From Acinetobacter shaoyimingii (GTDB lineage Bacteria > Pseudomonadota > Gammaproteobacteria > Pseudomonadales > Moraxellaceae), in the NCBI RefSeq assembly GCF_011578045.1, contig NZ_CP049801.1, forward strand, positions 186,001 through 250,000: a stretch of 64,000 bases of DNA, read 5' to 3'. The stretch's first letter is position 1, and the number at the start of each line of letters is the position of its first letter. The position numbers and the translations under genes were made by a program. A model generated the notes under the pieces. The model saw only the letters and a program-made list of their open reading frames with translations. It made no database searches and was not told where the DNA came from. Shown here one piece after another: positions 20,234-28,819 of the stretch.

Positions 20234-21100
20234 TTAGAATCGGTAAGCAGCACGTAAGCCGTAACCGTCTACATCGCCACTAATATTCGCCCTTGCTTCT
20301 ACACTAATTTGAGGTGTGAAGAATTTTTTAGCACGAATAGAGAATGCATCATCCTCATCGTAGCTATTGTCACTCGCTGAGTACGCTAGACCTACGCTTA
20401 AGGTTTTGTCGATATAAAGATCTGCTCCAAAACCGTAGTAAGTGTCTTCACCAAAGCGAGCATTACCTTCAAAGTTTGCATCGAATTTGCCTACAGTCGT
20501 CACGTATTTAGCACGTAGTGTTGGGTCGATTACAGTATCGTCATAGTCTTCAGTGTAGCCAGCTAAACCCGCAGCAATGAGTAAACCATTGATAGGGGAA
20601 TAACCAACTTCTGCTGAGTAGAATGAGCTAGTATCTTTATTAGACGAAACATAGTCTAGGTCGCCATCATAATATTCTTTATAAGAATATTCATTTTTTG
20701 CTTGGCCAATATTCGCATTCACATAAAACTTAGAATTTGGAACAAAGTATTCAAGACCTAATTGAAAAGTTGTTACTTTATTTTCATCCTTATATGTCCA
20801 GTAACCACGCTCTCCCCAAGAAATTTCATTTTTAACACGACCAATTTGGGCATTAAAATTAGAGGCGCGGCTTAAAAAAGCAGCTTCATTCAGTGGATAA
20901 TTTTTAACGTCGACTGGATTTAGATAATAAGTTGCATCAAGTTCAAATGATTTATTGTCATAACCACTATTAAAATAATAGCCATCATTATAACCATCAG
21001 TATCATATTTGCTATAAGACACTCCAACTTCAGCTTTGTAAGCGTAAGCTGTCCCCATCATTGCTGCTAAAGCAGAAAAAAGTGCGATTTTTTTTAACAT
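20234..21100 (-). CDS. Omp33-36-like porin, array member 3
   Basis: About 288 residues, the second longest of the array. Signal peptide MLKKIALFSALAAMMGTAYA; mature start YKAEVGVSYSKY; family block YPLNEAAFLSRASNFN; strands containing EYFVPNSKFYVNANIG and DPTLRAKYVTTVGKFD; end AAYRF. A Tyr/Asp-rich stretch at about residues 30-50 and again at 140-160 is longer than in the neighbours, as expected of variable extracellular loops. The start at 21100 is the second of two ATGs, chosen on ribosome-site spacing (GGGGATGG). It has its own promoter and terminator. Confidence 0.82.
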   Translation of the reverse strand: MLKKIALFSALAAMMGTAYAYKAEVGVSYSKYDTDGYNDGYYFNSGYDNKSFELDATYYLNPVDVKNYPLNEAAFLSRASNFNAQIGRVKNEISWGERGYWTYKDENKVTTFQLGLEYFVPNSKFYVNANIGQAKNEYSYKEYYDGDLDYVSSNKDTSSFYSAEVGYSPINGLLIAAGLAGYTEDYDDTVIDPTLRAKYVTTVGKFDANFEGNARFGEDTYYGFGADLYIDKTLSVGLAYSASDNSYDEDDAFSIRAKKFFTPQISVEARANISGDVDGYGLRAAYRF

Positions 21101-21156
21101 GTCCATCCCCTAGAATTATCTCAAAAAAGATAATTTTTGTTTAAAAATTGTTCTTA

Positions 21157-21184
21157 ATTGTAAGTGTATTTTTCAAACAGTCAA
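21157..21184 (-). promoter_or_regulatory. porin 3 promoter
   Basis: Minus strand: TTGACT (21184-21179), 16-bp spacer, TACAAT (21162-21157); leader about 50 nt. It is one of the best matches to the shared array promoter. Confidence 0.8.
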
Positions 21185-21521
21185 TGAAACTATATTATTC
21201 AAATAAATAGTATATTAATGATATTTAATGAATTATCTTTTTATTGAGTTATGCTTATGAGTTTTGAAATACTTAATAGGTCATTTTATTTTCGTAATGT
21301 TTATGAAATTGCTGTGTTTAAATATTATGCAAAGTATCATGCAAAAAATCATAAATTGTATGATGAAATGAATAAGTAATCATACTTAATAATCGGTATC
21401 TAAGTTTTATGAATATTATTTATATTTCCAGTTTAACTGCTAAATCAATAACTTGAATCAAGCACGTGACTCTGTTGGTTTTATAATCAAATTTTACGTC
21501 TCTAAAACATGTGTCACCCAT
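21185..21521. other. AT-rich spacer between porins 4 and 3
   Basis: No supported gene or RNA. A 42-codon reading frame at 21251-21379 (plus strand) lacks a ribosome site and is not called. Confidence 0.5.
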
Positions 21522-21549
21522 AAAAAAACCGCTCATTTGAGCGGTTTTT
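21522..21549 (-). terminator. porin 4 terminator
   Basis: ACCGCTC/GAGCGGT stem (21528-21534 and 21539-21545) with A and T tracts on either side. Confidence 0.85.
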
Positions 21550-21565
21550 GGGTGTTCATATTGTA

Positions 21566-22363
21566 TTAGAAACGATAGCCTGCACGTAATGCATAGCCAT
21601 CAAAGTCTCCACCAAAATTCACATTTGCTTCTACGCTAATTTGTGGCGTAAAGAATTTTTTAGCACGAACTGTGAAGTAATCAAGATCTGGGAAATCGAA
21701 AATAGTATAAGTGATATCATGATTTTGGTTTTGATAACCAAGACCCACACTTAAAGTCTTGTCTAAATATAGATCTGCACCTACACCATAAGCGGTTTTG
21801 TCAGCAAACAGTGCCTTGGCTTCGACGTTGACATCATATTTTCCAGCTGTTGTGACATATTTAGCACGCAATGTCGGATCATTTTTACTGAGGCGAGGTC
21901 CGTTATTGACATTAAAGTTGACACCAGCTAAACCTGCTGCAACCAGTAAACCATTGATTGGTTGGTAGCCGACTTCGACTGCGTAGTTGTTAAATTTTAC
22001 TTTATCAGATACAACATCAAGTTGAGCATGACCAAGATTTGCATTGATATAAAAATTAGAATTTGGTGCAAAGTATTCTAGACCTAAATTGAAACTGTCC
22101 GTTTCTAATTCCCCAAATAAATCAGAATGGCTGATTTTGGCATTGAAGTTTGAAGCACGTTCTAAAAATGCTGCTTCATTGAGTGGACTGTTTTTGAGTT
22201 CAACAGATTTTAGGTAGTAAGTCCCGTCAACCGCAATGGACTTACTATCGACTTCATCAAAAATTTCATTTTTTTCATAAGATATTCCAACTTCAGCTTT
22301 ATACGCGTATGTTGTCCCCATGATTGCTGCTAATGCAGAAAAAAGTGCGATTTTTTTTAACAT
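21566..22363 (-). CDS. Omp33-36-like porin, array member 4
   Basis: 265 residues. Signal peptide MLKKIALFSALAAIMGTTYA; mature YKAEVGISYEKN; block NSPLNEAAFLERASNFN; EYFAPNSNFYINANLG; DPTLRAKYVTTAGKYD; terminal RAGYRF. It is closest by eye to members 2 and 3, sharing the YYLKSVE or TYYL stretch and the FFTPQISVEA motif. The start follows GGGGGAAAAC. Neutral in the window otherwise; transport specificity cannot be read from the sequence. Confidence 0.82.
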   Translation of the reverse strand: MLKKIALFSALAAIMGTTYAYKAEVGISYEKNEIFDEVDSKSIAVDGTYYLKSVELKNSPLNEAAFLERASNFNAKISHSDLFGELETDSFNLGLEYFAPNSNFYINANLGHAQLDVVSDKVKFNNYAVEVGYQPINGLLVAAGLAGVNFNVNNGPRLSKNDPTLRAKYVTTAGKYDVNVEAKALFADKTAYGVGADLYLDKTLSVGLGYQNQNHDITYTIFDFPDLDYFTVRAKKFFTPQISVEANVNFGGDFDGYALRAGYRF

Positions 22364-22419
22364 GTTTTCCCCCAGAAAATTGTCTTATAAAGAACAATTT
22401 TGTTTAAAAATTATTTCGA

Positions 22420-22447
22420 ATTTTAAGTGTATTTTTTGATCAGTCAA
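22420..22447 (-). promoter_or_regulatory. porin 4 promoter
   Basis: Minus strand: TTGACT (22447-22442), 16-bp spacer, TAAAAT (22425-22420). Confidence 0.78.
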
Positions 22448-22781
22448 TGATAATTTTATCATTAAAGTGATTTTTATATTTATGATTTTACTCGATAAAA
22501 TTTTCTGTTGAGATAAACTTATGAATAGATCATTCAAAAGAGATTCTTATTTTTTGAGTATTCGATTATAGATACTCAGTTTAAAAGAATGTGCAAAAGA
22601 TCGCTGATATAAATGGCAATAAATGAGCTTGGGCTAATGTGTAATTCTGATTAATAATCGATCTTCATCATTGCTATATTTAACTTCTGCTATCGAAAGA
22701 ACATTTTTTAAATTATTGATATTTAATTAAATTGTGATTTTGTTTTAAATAATTGGATTTCTTAAGAACCAAATCATGTGC
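22448..22781. other. AT-rich spacer between porins 5 and 4
   Basis: I see no gene, RNA or repeat of note in this stretch. Confidence 0.5.
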
Positions 22782-22811
22782 GATAAAACCACCCGACAGG
22801 GGCGTTTTATC
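22782..22811 (-). terminator. degenerate hairpin after porin 5
   Basis: GATAAAAC/GTTTTATC 8-bp outer stem with an imperfect GC core. No T-run follows it outside the stem, so it is a weaker terminator than its siblings. Confidence 0.55.
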
Positions 22812-22831
22812 ACGATGAAAAGAATTAGAAA

Positions 22832-23605
22832 CTAGAAACGATAGCCCAGGCGTGCGCCATAGCGTTCATAATATTCATAGAAATCTGCTTTAAGTTCTAA
22901 GCTGATATTCGGGCTAAAGAATTTTTTGACATTTAGTTTCAGTTGTTGGTCATCATTCAATGTTGAATTACTATTTTGGTACGCCACACCGACACTGAAG
23001 GTCTTATTTAAATAAAGATCAGTGGCGAGACCGTAATAAATATCTTCCTCACCAAATTTTGCATTTGCTTCTAAATTCAAGTCCATGTTTGCAATAGGCA
23101 TGATATATTTGGTACGTAATGTTGCCGCATGATCTTCTACAAAATCCCCATGCGTTGAGGTAAAACCAGCTGCAACCAGTAAACCATCAGTAGGTAAATA
23201 ACCAATTTCAGCTGTATAGACTTTTTCAGAAGATTCGACATCCCATAAATCATCATCTTCCTTATAGTATTCAAATTGAGTATTTAAATAAAAATTTGAA
23301 TTCGGAATAAAATATTCAATGCCTACGTTATATTGATTTGTACGTAAGTTTGGGGCTTCAAGGTAAACTATTTTTCCTGTGATATTGCTAGCACGATTTA
23401 AAAAAGCTGCTTCATTGAGTGGGGAATCTTTTTCTTCTACCGCCTGAAGATAAAATTTTCCATCCAAAGCATAAGCACGTGCATACGTCATATCTACATA
23501 TTCAGCGTCGTAATAACTAAATTCAGCACCCACTTCTGCCTGATAGGCATATGTTGACCCCATACACATGGCAAGTGTAGAAAGTAGTGCAATTTTCTTT
23601 AACAT
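22832..23605 (-). CDS. Omp33-36-like porin, array member 5
   Basis: 257 residues. Signal peptide MLKKIALLSTLAMCMGSTYA; mature YQAEVGAEFSYYD; block DSPLNEAAFLNRASNIT; EYFIPNSNFYLNTQFE; end RLGYRF. It is the most diverged of the tight group: DPTLRAKY is changed to AATLRTKY, its -35 box is weakened (TGGACG) and its terminator is degenerate. That pattern suggests relaxed selection or lower expression, but the reading frame is intact. A G7 run lies about 90 bp upstream of its promoter (23763-23769). Confidence 0.82.
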   Translation of the reverse strand: MLKKIALLSTLAMCMGSTYAYQAEVGAEFSYYDAEYVDMTYARAYALDGKFYLQAVEEKDSPLNEAAFLNRASNITGKIVYLEAPNLRTNQYNVGIEYFIPNSNFYLNTQFEYYKEDDDLWDVESSEKVYTAEIGYLPTDGLLVAAGFTSTHGDFVEDHAATLRTKYIMPIANMDLNLEANAKFGEEDIYYGLATDLYLNKTFSVGVAYQNSNSTLNDDQQLKLNVKKFFSPNISLELKADFYEYYERYGARLGYRF

Positions 23606-23647
23606 GTTTATTCCCTGTGAAATTTTTTACTTTTAATTAGATGTAGG

Positions 23648-23675
23648 ATTTTAATGGTATTTATAGATCCGTCCA
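23648..23675 (-). promoter_or_regulatory. porin 5 promoter (weakened -35)
   Basis: Minus strand: TGGACG (23675-23670) in place of TTGACT, 16-bp spacer, TAAAAT (23653-23648). Confidence 0.6.
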
Positions 23676-23841
23676 TCGAAAAAAATAACATAAGATATTG
23701 ATATTTAATTAATAAATTTAAATAAGTGTTCTAAGTAAATCTACAATTTCGAATGTTTGATAGGGGGGGTAATTTATTTATTGCATGAAGACACAAATGT
23801 ATAAAACGTATTGAAGCTATTTTCTACGGCGTTAATATCGT

Positions 23842-23867
23842 AAAAACCGCTTATTTAAGCGGTTTTT
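23842..23867 (-). terminator. porin 6 terminator
   Basis: AAAAACCGCTTA/TAAGCGGTTTTT perfect 12-bp inverted repeat after the porin 6 stop. Confidence 0.85.
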
Positions 23868-23883
23868 ACACCATCAAATTGGC

Positions 23884-24753
23884 TTAGAAACGGTAACCAA
23901 GACGTATGCCATATTGAGTTACGTCATCACCAAAATCAGCTTTAGCTTCTAGGCTTACATTTGGAGTAAAGAATTTTTTAGCACGGATCGTAAATATATC
24001 ATTTAGGCCTATCAATTCATCAGAATTATCAGTATAGGCAAAACCAATACTTAAGGTTTTATTGAGGTATAGATCAGCACCTAAATTATAGATTGTGTCA
24101 TCACCAAACTGAGCATTCGCTTCGAGGTTTAAATCATATGAACCTATTGGTGTAACATATTTCGCACGTAAAGTCGGGTCAATGTCATCACCATTATCGC
24201 CATCAAAACCTGTGAAACCAGCAGCGATCAGTAAATTTGAAATAGGTAGATAACCTATTTCAGCAGAATAGGTTATAACATTACTTTTGACTGAATGAAT
24301 ATGTGTGTAGATTGGCTCATCATTTTCATCTTCAGGATATTCAATAAAATCTATATGTTGTTTATTTCTTATATTACCAATATGCGCATTTACATAAAAA
24401 TTTGAATTAGGGATAAAGTACTCAATACCTACTTGATAAAGAGTTGAGCCATTTTCTAAATTTAAATCAAGTGATGAGTCTGAAATTTTTATATCAGTAT
24501 CATTATGAATAATTTTTGCATTGATATTGCTAGCACGGTTTAAAAATGCAGCTTCATTGAATGGATTGTTTTTTACTTCTACACGATTGAAATAGTAAGT
24601 TCCATCAATTCCAAAATATTGATCATCTATACTTTCGCTTGGATCAGTATCGTAATCCACATAATTGTATGAACCACCAACTTCAGCTTGATAAGCGAAT
24701 GAAGACCCCATGCACATGGTAAGTGCAGAAAGAAGCGCAATTTTCTTTAGCAT
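23884..24753 (-). CDS. Omp33-36-like porin, array member 6
   Basis: 289 residues, the longest of the array. Signal peptide MLKKIALLSALTMCMGSSFA; mature YQAEVGGSYNYVDYD; block NNPFNEAAFLNRASNIN; EYFIPNSNFYVNAHIG; DPTLRAKYVTPIGSYD; end RLGYRF. The extra length sits in an acidic loop around residues 125-150 (YPEDENDEPIYTHIH), a likely surface-exposed loop. It shares FTIRAKKFFTPNVSLEAKADFGDD with member 7, indicating a recent common ancestor. Confidence 0.82.
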   Translation of the reverse strand: MLKKIALLSALTMCMGSSFAYQAEVGGSYNYVDYDTDPSESIDDQYFGIDGTYYFNRVEVKNNPFNEAAFLNRASNINAKIIHNDTDIKISDSSLDLNLENGSTLYQVGIEYFIPNSNFYVNAHIGNIRNKQHIDFIEYPEDENDEPIYTHIHSVKSNVITYSAEIGYLPISNLLIAAGFTGFDGDNGDDIDPTLRAKYVTPIGSYDLNLEANAQFGDDTIYNLGADLYLNKTLSIGFAYTDNSDELIGLNDIFTIRAKKFFTPNVSLEAKADFGDDVTQYGIRLGYRF

Positions 24754-24794
24754 GTTTATTCCCTATGAAATTTATACTTTTAATCTGGCTATGG

Positions 24795-24822
24795 ATTGTA
24801 ATGTTATTTTTTGATCAGTCAA
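24795..24822 (-). promoter_or_regulatory. porin 6 promoter
   Basis: Minus strand: TTGACT (24822-24817), 16-bp spacer, TACAAT (24800-24795). Confidence 0.8.
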
Positions 24823-25090
24823 ATAAAATATAAATTTAAGTTATTGATATATATTAAAAAGTTATTTTAATTTTGCTTATCTTTATGGTGACCATATTTG
24901 TTTTTATCAGACTAACATTTTGTCTTTTTAATAGATTGATCAATAGAGCGTTCTTCAACACAAAGTGCAGTAGTATATTTAGACATTTAAATCGGATAGA
25001 AAATATTCAATTTTTAATACATCCATCCGCATTTGGGTAAACTTTTTGAGATAAAGCTTTTAAGTATATTTTGTTCATTCTTGGAACATT
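24823..25090. other. AT-rich spacer between porins 7 and 6
   Basis: No gene or structured RNA that I can support. Confidence 0.5.
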
Positions 25091-25118
25091 AAAAAACCGC
25101 TCATATGAGCGGTTTTTT
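25091..25118 (-). terminator. porin 7 terminator
   Basis: AAAAAACCGCTCAT/ATGAGCGGTTTTTT, a perfect 14-bp palindromic inverted repeat. Confidence 0.88.
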
Positions 25119-25134
25119 CTAATATCGAATCGAA

Positions 25135-25899
25135 TTAGAAACGGTAGCCAAGACGTACGCCATATTGATTAATGTCATCACCAAAATCAGCTTTAGCTTC
25201 TAAGCTTACATTTTGAGTAAAGAATTTTTTAGCACGAATAGTGAATTGATCATCTGTACCAAATGCTTCATTAGATTTATCACCATAAGCGATACCAACG
25301 CTTAGTGTTTTATCTAAATACAAATCTGCACCAATGCCATAAACATCTGCATCACCAAACTGAGCATTGGCTTCTACATTTAAATCATATGAACCGACTG
25401 AAGTCACATATTTTGCACGTAAAGTTGGATCAATGTCATCACCAGTATCGCCATCAACACCAGCTAAACCAGCAGCGATTAATAAGCCAGTTACAGGTAG
25501 GTAGCCAACTTCAGCTGCGTATGTTGTTTGATCAACTGAACCTACTCCATCAACATCAATTTCATCACTACCAATATTCGCACTTACGTAGAAGTTTGAG
25601 TTTGGAACGAAATACTCAGCACCAACGCCATAAGTTGTGAATGAAGCAACATCAAGATCAACATAATTGAAATTTGCATTTACATTGCTTGCGCGGTTTA
25701 AAAATGCAGCCTCGTTTAATGGATTGTTTTTGACTTCTACGGGGTTGAAATAGTAAGTGCCATCAACACCAAAGCCAGTTTCAGTGCTAAGACCATCAAT
25801 ATCTAAAACATTGATAGCGCCACCAACTTCTGCTTGGTAAGCATATGTAGTTCCCATGCACGCTGCTAAAGCAGTGAAAAGCGCGATTTTTTTTAACAT
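25135..25899 (-). CDS. Omp33-36-like porin, array member 7
   Basis: About 254 residues. Signal peptide MLKKIALFTALAACMGTTYA; mature YQAEVGGAINVLD; block NNPLNEAAFLNRASNVN; EYFVPNSNFYVSANIG; DPTLRAKYVTSVGSYD; end RLGYRF. It is markedly rich in Asp and Val (DIDGLSTETG, DVDGVGSVD) and poor in Lys, so the barrel should be acidic. The start at 25899 is the second of two ATGs, spaced 7 nt from AAAGGG. Confidence 0.82.
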   Translation of the reverse strand: MLKKIALFTALAACMGTTYAYQAEVGGAINVLDIDGLSTETGFGVDGTYYFNPVEVKNNPLNEAAFLNRASNVNANFNYVDLDVASFTTYGVGAEYFVPNSNFYVSANIGSDEIDVDGVGSVDQTTYAAEVGYLPVTGLLIAAGLAGVDGDTGDDIDPTLRAKYVTSVGSYDLNVEANAQFGDADVYGIGADLYLDKTLSVGIAYGDKSNEAFGTDDQFTIRAKKFFTQNVSLEAKADFGDDINQYGVRLGYRF

Positions 25900-25951
25900 G
25901 TTCATACCCTTTGTTATGAAATAAAGTGTTTATAATTAAAAATTGTTTCCA

Positions 25952-25979
25952 ATTGTAAGTTTTAATTTTGAACAGTCAA
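25952..25979 (-). promoter_or_regulatory. porin 7 promoter
   Basis: Minus strand: TTGACT (25979-25974), 16-bp spacer, TACAAT (25957-25952). Confidence 0.8.
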
Positions 25980-26274
25980 TTTATTTTTTGAATGTTTATT
26001 ATAATTATTTTATTGAAATATAAAGAATATTTGTTTTTGTTTAGTGTCTTTAAACAATTGCAATATAACAATTGAATGTACTAAGTTGCGATTAATTTAC
26101 TCAAAGCTTTATGAGGTCTATTTCATGAGAAAATTGCAGTAATTTTTTCAAAAAATGATTTGTGCAAATATTGGTCAGAATGACTTAACTATCTGCAGAG
26201 GGCTGTTTGCTTTAAAAATGAGCGATTCCGATCCATTGTGGTTCGTTTTTTGAACTCTTAATAAATGTCAGTAT
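25980..26274. other. AT-rich spacer between porins 8 and 7
   Basis: No gene or RNA that I can support. Confidence 0.5.
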
Positions 26275-26303
26275 AAAAAACCACTCAAAGGAGTGGTTTT
26301 TTT
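26275..26303 (-). terminator. porin 8 terminator
   Basis: AAAAAACCACTC/GAGTGGTTTTTT inverted repeat. The stem core differs from the ACCGCTC core of its siblings by a compensated pair. Confidence 0.85.
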
Positions 26304-26328
26304 ATGTATTTCTTTCAAAAATTAATTT

Positions 26329-27093
26329 TTAGAAGAAGTAGGCAAGTCGTGCGCCATAGACATTAAAGTACTCAGAAAAGTTCGCTGAACCTTCCACACT
26401 TAGGTTTGGTGTGACATATTTTTTAGCACGGAGCGTGAACGTATCTTCTGTATCATCAAAGCGATTGGTATCTTGATAAGCAACGCCAACACTTAAGGTT
26501 TTATTTAAATATAAATCTGCACCAAGGCCAAAATAAGTATCATCCCCAAAATGAGCTTTAGCTTCAAAATTCATATCGAAGTTACCGACAGGGGTCACGT
26601 ATTTTGCTCTTAATGTTGGATCGATATCATCATCATAATCGCCGCTATAACCCGCTAAACCAGCTGCAAGCAATAAACCATCAATTGGTAAATAACCGAC
26701 TTCTGCTTGATATGTGGTTTCGTTATATTTTTCATCCCAGTATTCATCTTTTTCAATGAAGTGACCTAGTCCAGCACTGACATAGAAGTTCGAGTTTGGA
26801 ACAAAGTATTCAACACCCACGTTGAATTCATGCACATTGTAGTAATCTGCATCAAAGTAAGAATATTTACCATTGATATTACTTGAGCGACCTAAAAAAG
26901 CAGCTTCATTGAGTGGATTATTTTTAGCTTCTACTGGATTAAAATGGTATTTGCCATCTATAGAATAGTTTTGTGCGCTATCGCCATAATCTGGATCATA
27001 ATAATCAAATCCTACGCCAACTTCTGCTTGGTAAGCATATGTTGTCCCCATGCACGCTGCTAAAGCAGAGAAGAGTGCGACTTTTTTTATCAT
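26329..27093 (-). CDS. Omp33-36-like porin, array member 8
   Basis: About 254 residues. Signal peptide MIKKVALFSALAACMGTTYA; mature YQAEVGVGFDYYDPDYG; block NNPLNEAAFLGRSSNIN; EYFVPNSNFYVSAGLG; DPTLRAKYVTPVGNFD. It ends RLAYFF rather than GYRF, which still gives the aromatic C-terminus expected of a BAM substrate. The ATG at 27093 is chosen over an upstream GTG because AAAGGTG precedes it. Own promoter and terminator. Confidence 0.82.
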   Translation of the reverse strand: MIKKVALFSALAACMGTTYAYQAEVGVGFDYYDPDYGDSAQNYSIDGKYHFNPVEAKNNPLNEAAFLGRSSNINGKYSYFDADYYNVHEFNVGVEYFVPNSNFYVSAGLGHFIEKDEYWDEKYNETTYQAEVGYLPIDGLLLAAGLAGYSGDYDDDIDPTLRAKYVTPVGNFDMNFEAKAHFGDDTYFGLGADLYLNKTLSVGVAYQDTNRFDDTEDTFTLRAKKYVTPNLSVEGSANFSEYFNVYGARLAYFF

Positions 27094-27167
27094 GTTAATC
27101 ACCTTTGTTATAAATAACTTATCAATTGTTGGTCTTTATTGTTTGTTTTGTAATCAATTGGTTTTTA

Positions 27168-27195
27168 ATTGTAAGTATATTTAAACAGCAGTCAA
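27168..27195 (-). promoter_or_regulatory. porin 8 promoter
   Basis: Minus strand: TTGACT (27195-27190), 16-bp spacer, TACAAT (27173-27168); leader about 70 nt. Confidence 0.8.
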
Positions 27196-27228
27196 TCTTT
27201 ATCTTTGGACTTTAAAATCCTAAAAGAC

Positions 27229-27256
27229 AAAAAACCTATCAATAGATAGGTTTTTT
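27229..27256 (-). terminator. porin 9 terminator
   Basis: AAAAAACCTATC/GATAGGTTTTTT, perfect 12-bp arms around a 4-nt loop. Confidence 0.88.
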
Positions 27257-27275
27257 GAGGTTTTATTAGGAGAAA

Positions 27276-28058
27276 TTAGAAGCGATATTTGCCTGCAATT
27301 CCAAAGGTGTTGTAGTCATTGTCAAATTGTTCACCAAAGCCTACACGACCTTCCAAACTGATTTGAGGAGTAAAGAATTTGCTTGCGCTAATTCCAAACT
27401 CAGAGACATCAGTCAGGTCATTTTTGTAGTAATCAGCACCGACGCTCACTGTTTTATCAATATAATAATCAGCGGCTAGATTGTATTCATCTAGATCGCC
27501 AAATGCAGCGCCTGCTTCTAAGTTAAGATCACGGCCACCGACTTGAGTGATGAACTTCGCACGTAGTGTTGGGTCAACACCATCATCGTTATCATTGTCA
27601 TAGCCTTTCACACCAGCAGCAATAAGCAGGCCAGGAGCTGGTAAATAACCCACTTCAGCGTTGTAGTAAGTGGTGTCCCAATCAAGTTTTACACCGTTAC
27701 GACGCCATTTTTGTTCGTTTTGATCAATCCCTGCACCCACGTAGAAGTCAGAATTTGGCACGAAGAATTCAACAGAAGCACCATAAGTATTGTCATCTGT
27801 GTCGCCACGATCTGCAAAGTTTGCATGCACGTTCACATTGCTTGCACGATCTAAAAATGCAGCTTCAGCTAAAGGCGAATTACGTGTTTGAACAGGATTG
27901 AAGTAATACGTACCATATACACCAAAGTCACTTCCTGAACTTCCATTGTCTGGATCTACATAGCCTGCAGAAGCACCGACTTCAGCTTGGTATGCATGTG
28001 CTGTAGCGCTAAGAGCAAGAGCTGAAAGTAGTGCAGAGGCGATTGCTATTTTTTTCAT
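27276..28058 (-). CDS. Omp33-36-like porin, array member 9 (promoter-most, divergent type)
   Basis: 260 residues. Signal peptide MKKIAIASALLSALALSATAHA; mature YQAEVGASAGYVDPDNG; block NSPLAEAAFLDRASNVN, which matches Omp33-36 more closely than the other members; DPTLRAKFITQVGGRD; GDLDEYNLAADYYIDK; end GKYRF. It belongs to a different subgroup from members 1-8 and pairs with the isolated copy at 39291. The -10 of its promoter is the weakest (TAGACT). It may be the ancestral gene of the locus; that is inference. Confidence 0.85.
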   Translation of the reverse strand: MKKIAIASALLSALALSATAHAYQAEVGASAGYVDPDNGSSGSDFGVYGTYYFNPVQTRNSPLAEAAFLDRASNVNVHANFADRGDTDDNTYGASVEFFVPNSDFYVGAGIDQNEQKWRRNGVKLDWDTTYYNAEVGYLPAPGLLIAAGVKGYDNDNDDGVDPTLRAKFITQVGGRDLNLEAGAAFGDLDEYNLAADYYIDKTVSVGADYYKNDLTDVSEFGISASKFFTPQISLEGRVGFGEQFDNDYNTFGIAGKYRF

Positions 28059-28124
28059 GGATGGCTTCCCCTTGGTTGTTAATATTGATTCACTAAAATT
28101 AGTACATTTTTTGTTACATATTCG

Positions 28125-28152
28125 AGTCTAAAGGTATTTGATCAATCGTCAA
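28125..28152 (-). promoter_or_regulatory. porin 9 promoter (weak -10)
   Basis: Minus strand: TTGACG (28152-28147), 16-bp spacer, TAGACT (28130-28125). The spacing matches the array but the -10 is poor. Confidence 0.55.
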
Positions 28153-28631
28153 TCAGAACATTGTTATTGGGATGTAAGCAAAGTAATTTTGTGTAAATAT
28201 ACAATATCAACTTATTGAAATTTAATATTATATATTTAACTTAAAAATAAATTTAATTCATGCTAAATAGTTTTTTGAATGCAAAAATATGCATATGAAT
28301 TTACATTTGAATGTGATTAAACTTGATTTTGAGATATCTGATCATGACATTTTGATGCTGTCCCTTTGCATTTTTCAAATCAAGTATCAAGCTGTTTAGT
28401 GAGTTCAACTGATTGTCTAGTTCATACCCAAAGTGGTTTGCTATAGAAAGGGTTTTACGGGTATTGCACAGCCAGTGAATTGGGTGAAATGCAATGCCTA
28501 AGTTCAAAGATAATCATTTAGATTTTTATGGGGCTACGCGCCACTTTCATTTGCAACGCATTTGTAGCTTAGTGTTTGTTGTTTAAATTTAGCCATCTTA
28601 CATAAAATGAAATCAGATTCGAGTCTGTTAG
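28153..28631. other. non-coding stretch between the porin array and prfB
   Basis: A weak reading frame on the minus strand (28301-28507) has no ribosome site and no recognisable domain. I see no structured RNA. Confidence 0.4.
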
Positions 28632-28688
28632 AAAACAATGAATCTTTCGGAAAGCAATGAATCCTTCGGAAAACAATCAGCCTTTCAA
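28632..28688. repeat. three 19-bp imperfect tandem repeats
   Basis: Units of the form AAARCAATGAATCYTTCGG start at 28632, 28651 and 28670; the third is degenerate. They lie about 80 bp upstream of the prfB promoter region. No known family. Confidence 0.7.
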
Positions 28689-28767
28689 AAAACAAGATGT
28701 TGTATAGAGCCAAAATTTAAGCTGTATTTTAATTCAGCAAAGTCTTTCAAAGTGTATGAAATGACTG

Positions 28768-28776
28768 TGATATAAT
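28768..28776 (+). promoter_or_regulatory. prfB extended -10 promoter
   Basis: TGATATAAT, a full TG-n-TATAAT extended -10 box, 44 bp before the GTG start. The -35 region is poor, as is usual for extended -10 promoters. Confidence 0.6.
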
Positions 28777-28819
28777 ATGCGGCTATTTGAGCCGTATACT
28801 TTGATTGAGAGTAATTCAC

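Noticed and set aside
21251..21379. 42-codon plus-strand ORF in the spacer between porins 4 and 3
   Set aside because: It has coding-like composition but no ribosome site or promoter and no recognisable motif; AT-rich DNA gives such frames by chance.
23763..23769. G7 run upstream of porin 5 as a phase-variable promoter element
   Set aside because: It lies about 90 bp upstream of the -35 box, not in the -35/-10 spacer, so length changes should not affect promoter geometry.
25305..25640. 111-codon plus-strand ORF inside porin 7
   Set aside because: It is the antisense shadow of the porin coding sequence (runs of His, Gln and Leu) and has no ribosome site.
28301..28507. 68-codon minus-strand ORF upstream of porin 9
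   Set aside because: No ribosome site, no domain, and it lies in an otherwise non-coding AT-rich stretch.
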